64,000 nucleotides of DNA from Sulfitobacter sp. W027 (GTDB lineage Bacteria > Pseudomonadota > Alphaproteobacteria > Rhodobacterales > Rhodobacteraceae): assembly GCF_025143985.1 (NCBI RefSeq), contig NZ_CP083564.1, forward strand, positions 559,501 to 623,500, read 5' to 3'. Shown here piece by piece: positions 26,110 through 33,409 of the stretch (positions within the stretch are counted from its first letter, which is position 1; each line of letters starts with the position of its first letter). The notes beneath the pieces were generated by a model. It saw nothing but the letters and a program-made list of their open reading frames with translations, was not told the origin of the DNA and searched no databases. The translations under genes were made by a program, and so were the position numbers.

Positions 26110-28725
26110 ATGGCGCAGAGGGCGTGGATGAACGACGCAGGAAGATTTGGGCCCGCGCGCGCCAGAAGCCGACAGGTGCTGATGCTCATCCTTGTTGTGG
26201 GGATGAGCATCGCGGCCTATCTAGCCTACAACGTTTGGGACCGAATTCAGGCACTCGACAGTGCGCAGCAAGACCATGCTGAATGGGTCTTTACCCAGAT
26301 CGAGATTGAGTTCCTTAAAACCGACCGGGCCTTGGCGCAGGCGAAATCCGCCACGCCCGAGGCGCTGGAGGAGTTCCGCAAGCGGTTCGACATCTTCTAC
26401 AGCCGGGTTCTGCTGGCCGAACGGGTGCGCAACAATGCCAAGGCCAAGCCACAGATCCGCGAGCTGCGTCTGATGCTAGATGGATTTCTGCCTGCGATTG
26501 ACGGGACGGATGCAGAGTTGGCCGCCGCGCTGGACGATATCGAAGCCATGCTGCGCACCGTAGAGGACGTACCGCGTGAGATCGCTCTGGCCTCCATCGC
26601 CATCGCCAGCGAGATGTCCCAAAATGAACGCCGTGAAATTGTGCGGCTGATCGAAGTGATGGCGGGGATCGTGTTGTTCGTCACGCTCGCATTGGTCGGC
26701 GCGGTCTATCGCCTGTCGCGGCAGGCCAGCCGGTTGAACCAGACCACGCAAATGGTCGAGGAAAACCATTTGCGCCTTGCCACAACTCTCCAAGCATCGC
26801 TCGACGCCATCGTCGTCATTAATGAACATGGCGAGATCGAAGATTTCAACGGCTCAGCCGAAGAGATATTCGGGATCACCCACGAGGCAGCGAAGGGCAG
26901 GGACTATATCAGCCTGTTGATCCCGCCCGCCGACCGCACGGCGCATCGGGAACGGCTCATGAGATTCCGCCAGACCGGTGTGACGGAGGTTGCCGACAGA
27001 GGCCGCCGAGAGTTTGAGATGATCGACCAAGATGGTCGCATCTTCCCAGTGGAGATGTCGGTCTCGCAGTCGCCTTCGGGGCAGGGGGCGCTCTTCATCG
27101 CCTATATTCGCGACATCACCGAAAAACGACTGCGCGAGGCTGAGATCATCGCCGCGCGTGACGAAGCCCTAGACGCCTATCATGAAAAGTCGCGGTTCTT
27201 TGCTATGATGAGCCATGAGATGCGCACCCCGCTCAATGGTGTGATCTCGGCGCTGCAACTGTTGCAGGATGACCGGCTCGACGATGAGCAAAAGCGCTAT
27301 CTTGAAGCGGGCATGACCTCAGGGGAAATTTTGCTGGGGCACATCAATGACGTGTTGGCGATTGAACGCAGCGAGGCAGGAACTTACGAGCAGGTGCAGC
27401 ATACCTGTGACATGACCGTGCTGATGGCAGGTATCATCAACACGATGGAGCCCTTGGCCGAGGCCGGAGGCACCCGGCTGCATCTTGACCTGACACAGCT
27501 CAACGACAAAGCCATCGTAACTGATCCACGGGCGATCCAGCAAATTCTTGTCAACCTGCTGAGCAATGCGATCAAGTTCAGCCCCGGCGGCGATGTGACC
27601 CTGAAAGGCTGGTACGCAAAGACGGAGGCGGAGGGGGAAGAGTTCTACCTTCAGGTCGAGGATGACGGCTCTGGCATCCCGGCGGGGGATATAGACCGTA
27701 TCTTCGAAGACTTCGTTTCGCTCGACAGCCGGTATGAGCGCCGCACTGGAGGCACGGGGCTGGGCCTTGGGATCGTACGGCGCTTGGTCAAGCGCTTGGG
27801 CGGCGAAATCACCTGCGAATCCACGGTGGGGCAGGGGACATGTTTCACGCTGCGTCTTCCGGTGGAACGCGCTGATCTGTCAGAGATCGATTGTGATGAG
27901 GCACCTCACGAGCAGAAGAAACGCGTTGAGCCGTCCCCGGCAAAGCGGCTTAACCTGCTGCTGGTGGATGACAATGAGATCAACCGCGACCTGATCAAGG
28001 CGATGCTCGAAAAAATTGGCCATGACGTCACCCTCGCCACCGGAGGGCGCGAAGCGATCGAACTCGCCGATAGCGCGCCTTTTGACGCGATCTTGATGGA
28101 TATTTCCATGCCAGAGGTGAATGGCGTTCAGGCAACCAAGGCAATTCTGTCCGGGTTTGGGCCTAACAAGGAAACGCCGATCATCGCTGTCACCGCTCAC
28201 GCTCTGCCGAAAGAGCGGGAGGAGTTTAGCGCGGTGGGCATGTCAGGCTTTTTGCAAAAGCCATTGGATATGAAAGTGCTACGCGCGCGTCTGCGAGAGA
28301 TTTCGGCGCGCGAGGTTATGCCGGAACAGGCGCTGCCTGAACGCTTGGCCAGCGCGCCCGTGCCGGCGCCAGTGGGAGGCAAGTTTGCAAAGCGGCCCCT
28401 CCTAAACGAACAACAGATGACGGATTTAATCGACCTGCTGGGCGAGGAGAAGCTGCGCGAACGCGTGCAAAAGCTCTTCGACCAAGTTGCGGATGATCTG
28501 CCCGCGCTGATAGCCACCGATGCTTTGCCCAATCTGCAGGCGCGCGCCCATGCCATGGCCGGGATGTGCGGCATGCTCGGGGCGGACCGGTTGCATGGCC
28601 TGCTAAAAGAGATCGAAACCGCCTGCAAGACCGAAAAAGACAAAGACGCGCGCGCATTATGCGAGGCTTTGCCTGGCACGTGGTGCGCCACGCAGGCGGC
28701 GATGAAAGCGCAGGTTGGCCTTTGA
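26110..28725 (+). CDS. hybrid sensor histidine kinase (PAS-HisKA-HATPase-REC-HPt)
   Basis: An 871-residue membrane kinase. TM1 is near 21-40, then a helical periplasmic domain of about 140 residues and TM2 near 182-203. Next come a PAS domain (about 218-340), the phosphoacceptor His in FFAMMSHEMRTPLNGV (about 368), the ATPase domain (VNLLSNAIKFSPGG, DDGSGIP, GTGLGLGI), a receiver (LLVDDNEINRDL, ILMDISMPEVNG) and a C-terminal HPt with His in ARAHAMAGMCGMLG. The layout resembles TorS/ArcB phosphorelays. ATG at 26110 is preferred; ATG at 26128 is possible. Likely feeds phosphate to the NarL-type regulator encoded upstream. Confidence 0.92.
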   Translation: MAQRAWMNDAGRFGPARARSRQVLMLILVVGMSIAAYLAYNVWDRIQALDSAQQDHAEWVFTQIEIEFLKTDRALAQAKSATPEALEEFRKRFDIFYSRVLLAERVRNNAKAKPQIRELRLMLDGFLPAIDGTDAELAAALDDIEAMLRTVEDVPREIALASIAIASEMSQNERREIVRLIEVMAGIVLFVTLALVGAVYRLSRQASRLNQTTQMVEENHLRLATTLQASLDAIVVINEHGEIEDFNGSAEEIFGITHEAAKGRDYISLLIPPADRTAHRERLMRFRQTGVTEVADRGRREFEMIDQDGRIFPVEMSVSQSPSGQGALFIAYIRDITEKRLREAEIIAARDEALDAYHEKSRFFAMMSHEMRTPLNGVISALQLLQDDRLDDEQKRYLEAGMTSGEILLGHINDVLAIERSEAGTYEQVQHTCDMTVLMAGIINTMEPLAEAGGTRLHLDLTQLNDKAIVTDPRAIQQILVNLLSNAIKFSPGGDVTLKGWYAKTEAEGEEFYLQVEDDGSGIPAGDIDRIFEDFVSLDSRYERRTGGTGLGLGIVRRLVKRLGGEITCESTVGQGTCFTLRLPVERADLSEIDCDEAPHEQKKRVEPSPAKRLNLLLVDDNEINRDLIKAMLEKIGHDVTLATGGREAIELADSAPFDAILMDISMPEVNGVQATKAILSGFGPNKETPIIAVTAHALPKEREEFSAVGMSGFLQKPLDMKVLRARLREISAREVMPEQALPERLASAPVPAPVGGKFAKRPLLNEQQMTDLIDLLGEEKLRERVQKLFDQVADDLPALIATDALPNLQARAHAMAGMCGMLGADRLHGLLKEIETACKTEKDKDARALCEALPGTWCATQAAMKAQVGL

Positions 28726-29492
28726 CGTGGAGGGCCTATGCGGCAAGGTCGTAACCTATCCTTAAGGCTAGTCCATTTATACCCCCGCCCAGATGCACAG
28801 GCGCAAACCACGACCTATAGTTAGATATACCCGCCGATAGACGGGTCTGCACGAAGGCGTCATTGGCCAGATCAATGACCGCGTTCCCAAGCTGGCAGCC
28901 GGTTTAATTTTGACCGCTTTGCCTTCGGTACGCGGGCCTTCTCGGGAGCTGCTACCCGTTCCCCTACCCCAGGGAGCGGCTCCCTGATTGTTTTGCAGCG
29001 ATGCGCCCCTCGGCCTTTCCCCGTCCCTCCCCTCGGGGGGAAGACCGGGGGCGCAATTTGCGGTCCAAGCCGGGCTGGATCACTGATCTGTAAATGGATC
29101 GCGCCCTTCGTAGTGGCACATGCGCTGACCAGACTGGCCTTCGCTTCAGCGTCGACAATTCGCACTGAATGTCCCGCAGGTTCTTATCCGGGCGGTCGCC
29201 GAGTGCCTCACTGAGCGGGTTCTCTGGCTGGGACCGAAGGACCGCAGCGTTGGCAGCTATTGCCCCTATACGTTTCGACATTGAGGCCGAGACCGCTGTC
29301 CATGCTCTGCAACCGGTCACCGTGTTTCGCAGCCTATCAGAACCGCATTCAATCACCCCGGTCGGGCACCGCTTCGCAGGCTATCCCGGCGCCGCTTGAA
29401 CCCAAAATCTGATGAACTGCCCTGTTGCATCCCTCCGCGCTGCAGCTTAACAGGCAATAGTTTACTAAAAGAATCAGATTAAGGGGGCCGCG
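28726..29492. other. 767-base stretch without a recognisable gene
   Basis: Several overlapping frames exist on both strands, but none has family resemblance, codon-use consistency or a ribosome-binding site. It holds a fifth TATCCTT motif at its left end, a small hairpin (ACCCG/CGGGT at 28829-28846) and GC-rich short repeats near 28960-29050. The right end carries the promoter of the iron-uptake operon. It may contain an unrecognised small RNA or decayed coding sequence. Confidence 0.5.
28755..28768 (+). promoter_or_regulatory. TATCCTT motif, copy 5 (after the hybrid kinase gene)
   Basis: CCTATCCTTAAGGC, with TATCCTT at 28757-28763. It matches the first seven bases of the core of the other copies and points into the gene-free stretch. 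No coding gene follows closely, so if functional it might drive a non-coding transcript. Confidence 0.3.
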
Positions 29493-30461
29493 GTGCTCAG
29501 AACGTTGTCTTTCATTTGCATGTCCTTTGGCGCGACTGTCACCTCGGCGCAGGAATTTCCCATCACCGTGGAACACGCCTTTGGCGAGACCACCATCGAA
29601 GAGCGCCCCGAGCGGGTGGCCTCGGTCGGCTGGGCCAATCACGAAGTGCCCTTGGCGTTGGGCATCGTGCCCGTGGGTTTCGCCCGCGCCTCATGGGGAG
29701 ACGACGATGGCGATGGGCTTTTGCCTTGGGTTATCGAAAAGCTGGACGAACTGAACGCAGAGGTGCCCACGCTCTTTGACGAAGGCGACGGCATTGATTT
29801 CGAGGCGGTGGCCAGCACGCAACCCGATGTGATCCTCGCCGCCTATTCCGGCCTGTCGCAGTCGGATTATGACACGTTGAGCCGCATCGCCCCGGTCATC
29901 GCCTATCCCGAAGCCGCATGGACGACCACATGGCGCCAGATGATCCGCCAGAACGCAGCGGGCCTTGGCATGGCCGAGGAAGGCGAGGCGATGGTGGCCG
30001 AGATCGAAGCGCGTATCGCCACAGCCCGTAGGGAACACCCCGAGCTTGCTGGAAAGACTGGCATGTTCGTCACCCATCTTGACCCGCGCGACCTCAGCAC
30101 CATCGGTTTCTATGCTGCCGCAGACCAGCGCGTGCAATTCCTGACCGACATCGGCATGGACACGCCTCAAGCGGTGCGCGAGGCGAGCGAAGCCGGGAAG
30201 TATTCGGGCCGGGTCAGCGCCGAGCGGATCGACCTCTTTGAAGACGTGGACGTTGTCGTGACCTATGGCGATCAGGCGCGGTTGGATGAGCTGGCCAAGA
30301 ACCCGCTGATAGCGCGCTTTCCTGCCATTGCCCGTGGGTCGGTCGTGCTTTTGGCGAATGATCCGATGGGTACTGCAGCCAACCCGACGCCCCTGTCGAT
30401 CGACTATGTCCTCGACGATTACCTCGCGCGGCTAAGCGCGGCTGCCACGCGCGGCGAATGA
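29493..30461 (+). CDS. siderophore-iron ABC transporter substrate-binding protein (FepB/FecB-like)
   Basis: A 322-residue periplasmic binding protein of the iron-siderophore/vitamin B12 class. The short signal peptide MLRTLSFICMSFGATVTSAQ has no lipobox. The domain shows FPITVEHAFGETTIEERPERVASVGWANHEVPLALG, EAVASTQPDVILAAYSGLSQSDYDTLSRIAPVIAY and a C-terminal TPLSIDYVLDDY, all typical. It hands ferric siderophores to the permeases encoded immediately downstream. The start is a GTG at 29493 with AAGGGGG upstream. The stop overlaps the next gene's start. Confidence 0.93.
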   Translation: MLRTLSFICMSFGATVTSAQEFPITVEHAFGETTIEERPERVASVGWANHEVPLALGIVPVGFARASWGDDDGDGLLPWVIEKLDELNAEVPTLFDEGDGIDFEAVASTQPDVILAAYSGLSQSDYDTLSRIAPVIAYPEAAWTTTWRQMIRQNAAGLGMAEEGEAMVAEIEARIATARREHPELAGKTGMFVTHLDPRDLSTIGFYAAADQRVQFLTDIGMDTPQAVREASEAGKYSGRVSAERIDLFEDVDVVVTYGDQARLDELAKNPLIARFPAIARGSVVLLANDPMGTAANPTPLSIDYVLDDYLARLSAAATRGE

Positions 30462-31462
30462 TGCAGGTGCTGCGCCCCCAACGGTTGGCAGGCTTTGCGC
30501 TTTTTCTGGGATTGCTGCTGCTGATCACCGGCCTGTCGCTGACTGTGGGCGCGCGGTCGGTGCCGTGGGCGGAGATCTGGGCGGGTATGACGGGCCGGAT
30601 CGAGACCATCGGCGCGGCGGCGGTCGCGGTGCGGATGCCACGCACGGCGCTGGCCGTTTTGGCGGGCGGAGCGCTTGGCCTTGCAGGGGCGGTGATGCAG
30701 GGCATCAGCCGCAACCCGCTGGCCGATCCGGGTATTCTGGGCGTCAACGCGGGCGCGGCGCTTTTCGTTGTTGTGGGCATCGCTTGGTTCGACATTAGCG
30801 GCGCACATAGTTTTCTGTGGCTCGGAATCGCCGGGGCTGGGGTGACGGCGATTTTCGTCTACCTGATCGGCTCCGCCGGGCAAGGCGGGGCGACGCCGCT
30901 CAAGCTGACCCTTGCCGGCACGGCGACCTCGGTGGCCGTCTCGGCCTTCATCATCGCGGTGGTCCTGCCCCGCAATGACATCGCGGGCTCTGTGCAATCT
31001 TGGCAGGTGGGCGGCGTAGGCGGCGCGAGCTTTGAAACCCTCTTGCCTGCCTTACCCTTCGCGCTGGTGGGGCTAGCACTGAGCCTCGCTTCGGCTCGGG
31101 TTCTTAATGCTTTGGCCTTGGGCGAAGAACTGGCAACTGGCCTTGGCCAGAGCGTCGCCTTGGGGCGGGTCATGGCGGCGGCGGGGGCGGTGATCCTCTG
31201 CGGCACGGCGACGGCGCTTTGCGGGCCGATTGGCTTCGTCGGGCTGGTGGTGCCGCACCTGTGTCGGATGATTGCGGGCATTGATTACAAGCTGGTGCTG
31301 CCGCTTTCGGCCTTGGCGGGGGCTTCGATGCTGGGGTTGTCGGATGTGCTCGGCCGCGTCATCGCCCGCCCGAATGAGTTGGACGTGGGCATCGTCACGG
31401 CCTTTGTCGGCGCGCCCTTCTTTATCTGGACGGTGCGCAATCACAGGATGCGTGGGCTATGA
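30458..31462 (+). CDS. iron-siderophore ABC transporter permease (FecCD family), first subunit
   Basis: A 334-residue inner-membrane permease with about nine or ten hydrophobic helices. FecCD hallmarks are visible: AVRMPRTALAVLAGGALGLAGAVMQGISRNPLADPGILGVNAGAALF near residues 50-100 and the ATPase-contacting region ALCGPIGFVGLVVPHLCRMIAGIDYKLVLPLSALAGASMLGLSDVLGRVIARPNELDVGIVTAFVGAPFF near the C-terminus. It overlaps the binding-protein gene and the second permease gene by four bases each. Confidence 0.95.
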   Translation: MMQVLRPQRLAGFALFLGLLLLITGLSLTVGARSVPWAEIWAGMTGRIETIGAAAVAVRMPRTALAVLAGGALGLAGAVMQGISRNPLADPGILGVNAGAALFVVVGIAWFDISGAHSFLWLGIAGAGVTAIFVYLIGSAGQGGATPLKLTLAGTATSVAVSAFIIAVVLPRNDIAGSVQSWQVGGVGGASFETLLPALPFALVGLALSLASARVLNALALGEELATGLGQSVALGRVMAAAGAVILCGTATALCGPIGFVGLVVPHLCRMIAGIDYKLVLPLSALAGASMLGLSDVLGRVIARPNELDVGIVTAFVGAPFFIWTVRNHRMRGL

Positions 31463-32490
31463 ATGATGTGACCCTCGCCGCCCCGCGCGTGTCCCGCTCC
31501 GCTGCCGCGCGACGCATTCAGATGCTAGGCTTTCTCGCGGCGCTCGTCTTTGGTCTGGTTGCACTGACCCTAAGTTGCGGACGAGGCTGCTTGCCGCCGG
31601 GCGATGTCTGGGCCGCGCTGACTGGAGCGCCGGGGGCGAATGCGTCTTTCGTGGTGTCCGAATTACGCCTGCCCCGCGCGGTCATGGGGCTGCTGGCCGG
31701 GGCGAGTTTTGGCTTGGGAGGGGTGGCGTTTCAGATCATGCTGCGCAACCCCTTGGCCAGCCCCGATATCATCGGCATCAGCGCCAGCGCAGGCGCGGCG
31801 GCGGTCTTTGCCATCGTCATTCTGGCCTTCGACGGTTGGTTGGTGTCGCTTGTCGCGGTGGCGGCGGGGCTTGGGGTCGCGGCGCTGATCTGGGCGCTGT
31901 CCTCGCGCCGCGGTGCTGCCGGTGCGCGGCTGATCCTGATCGGCATCGGCGTCTCGGCCATGCTCGACAGTGTGACGGCCTATGTCTTGCTCGAAGCGCC
32001 CGCATGGGAGCGGGCCGAGGCGATGCGCTGGCTGACCGGCAGCCTCAACGGAATGCAGCTTGTCCAAGCCCTGCCCGTGGCGGGGGCGCTGTTAATCTTC
32101 GGTGGGTTATTGGCCTTTACCGCCCGCGATTTGGAAGTGCTGCGCCTTGGCGATGACACCGCCGAGGCCTTGGGTGTGCGGGCCGACGCCACGCGGCTGC
32201 GGGTGACGCTGGCCGCCGTCGGCCTTGTGGCCATCGCGACAGCTGCGACCGGGCCGATTGCCTTTGTCGCCTTCCTTGCGGGGCCCATCGCGGCGCGGCT
32301 TTTGCCGGGTTCGCGCGGCTTGCTTCTGGGAGCCGGACTGGTGGGTGCCGTTCTGGTCATCGCAGGGGATTTCGTAGGGCAATTCCTTTTGCCCGCGCGT
32401 CTGCCAGTGGGGGTCGTCACCGGCGCGGTCGGCGCGCCCTTCCTTTTGTATCTTATCGTTCGCGCCAATAGAAATGGGGGCACGCTATGA
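31459..32490 (+). CDS. iron-siderophore ABC transporter permease (FecCD family), second subunit
   Basis: A 343-residue partner permease. FecCD motifs are SELRLPRAVMGLLAGASFGLGGVAFQIMLRNPLASPDIIGISASAGAAAVF and the C-terminal ATGPIAFVAFLAGPIAARLLPG. The latter region is less canonical than in the first subunit (FLAGPIAARL instead of LVVPHLAR), as often found in FepG-type subunits. It is followed without a gap by the ATPase gene (four-base overlap), so the transporter is assembled from one message. Confidence 0.95.
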   Translation: MNDVTLAAPRVSRSAAARRIQMLGFLAALVFGLVALTLSCGRGCLPPGDVWAALTGAPGANASFVVSELRLPRAVMGLLAGASFGLGGVAFQIMLRNPLASPDIIGISASAGAAAVFAIVILAFDGWLVSLVAVAAGLGVAALIWALSSRRGAAGARLILIGIGVSAMLDSVTAYVLLEAPAWERAEAMRWLTGSLNGMQLVQALPVAGALLIFGGLLAFTARDLEVLRLGDDTAEALGVRADATRLRVTLAAVGLVAIATAATGPIAFVAFLAGPIAARLLPGSRGLLLGAGLVGAVLVIAGDFVGQFLLPARLPVGVVTGAVGAPFLLYLIVRANRNGGTL

Positions 32491-33311
32491 CCCAAGATCA
32501 CCATCTTGAAACGCGAAATCTCGGCGCGGGCTATGAAAAGCGCATGATTTTAAAGGATGTATCTCTCACCGTGCCTGCGGGCAAGATCACAGCCATCGTG
32601 GGCGGCAATGCTTCGGGCAAGTCGACGCTTTTGCGAACGCTGGCGCGGATTTTACAGCCTAAATCCGGCGCGGTTCTGCTAGATGGCGAAGCGGTGCACC
32701 AGATGAAATCGCGCAAGCTGGCGCAGGTTATGGGGCTACTGCCGCAATCGCCCATCGCGCCTGAGGGAATCGCCGTGGACGACCTTGTTGGGCGCGGACG
32801 GCATCCGCATCAGGGGCTGTTCTCGCGCTGGTCGGCAGAGGATGACCGCGCCGTTGCCCGCGCGCTTGCCGCGACCGGGACCGAAGAGCTGGCCGAGCGG
32901 GATCTCGATACGCTATCGGGCGGGCAGCGTCAGCGGGTGTGGATTGCCATGGCCTTGGCGCAAGAGACCGACCTATTGCTGTTGGATGAGCCGACCACCT
33001 TTCTGGACGTGGCGCATCAGGTCGAGGTGCTGGACCTGCTCGTCGATCTTAACACCGCGCAAGGCACAACGATTGTCATGGTGCTGCATGATCTGAACCT
33101 TGCCGCACGCTATGCCGATCACCTGATCGCCGTGGGCGATGGCGGCATCCGTGCCGAGGGGCCGGCCACTGACGTCCTAACAGAAGAGATGGTGAAAACC
33201 GTCTTCGGCCTCTCGTGCCGTATTGTCAGCGATCCCGTCTCGCAAACGCCCTGTATGGTGCCAATTGGACGTCACAAAACCATACCATCGCACAAAGATG
33301 CCGCAGCCTGA
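32487..33311 (+). CDS. iron-siderophore ABC transporter ATP-binding protein (FepC-like)
   Basis: A 274-residue cytoplasmic ATPase. Walker A is GGNASGKST (about 36-44), the Q-loop is VMGLLPQSPIAPEGI, the signature is LSGGQRQRVWIAMALAQ, Walker B LLLLDEPTTFLDVAHQVEVLDLL and the H-loop VLHDLNLAARYAD. The FLD after the Walker B Glu and WIAMALAQ are typical of FepC/FhuC ATPases. Last gene of the four-gene importer; the TonB-dependent receptor follows after a 98-base spacer carrying a palindrome. Confidence 0.96.
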   Translation: MTQDHHLETRNLGAGYEKRMILKDVSLTVPAGKITAIVGGNASGKSTLLRTLARILQPKSGAVLLDGEAVHQMKSRKLAQVMGLLPQSPIAPEGIAVDDLVGRGRHPHQGLFSRWSAEDDRAVARALAATGTEELAERDLDTLSGGQRQRVWIAMALAQETDLLLLDEPTTFLDVAHQVEVLDLLVDLNTAQGTTIVMVLHDLNLAARYADHLIAVGDGGIRAEGPATDVLTEEMVKTVFGLSCRIVSDPVSQTPCMVPIGRHKTIPSHKDAAA

Positions 33312-33317
33312 TAATAA

Positions 33318-33334
33318 CTTACTAAATTAGTAAG
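33318..33334. promoter_or_regulatory. 17-base perfect palindrome before the TonB receptor gene, candidate iron-regulator operator
   Basis: CTTACTAA-A-TTAGTAAG with eight paired bases on each side, 76 bases before the receptor start. The half-site TTACTAAA also occurs at 29462-29469, just before the binding-protein gene, without a matching second half. Its location in an iron-uptake locus suggests an iron-responsive regulator; which one (Irr, RirA/IscR, Fur-like) cannot be decided from sequence alone. Confidence 0.6.
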
Positions 33335-33409
33335 ATTCCCTCTGGCGCTCCCTGTATCGCGGGGGTAATGGAATCCTGACTGATTCACTAGGTTATTTTG
33401 GAGACTGCG

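Noticed and set aside
28964..29356. Minus-strand frame of 130 codons and overlapping frames in the gene-free stretch
   Set aside because: No ribosome-binding site, no recognisable domain and inconsistent composition; kept only as part of the gap description.
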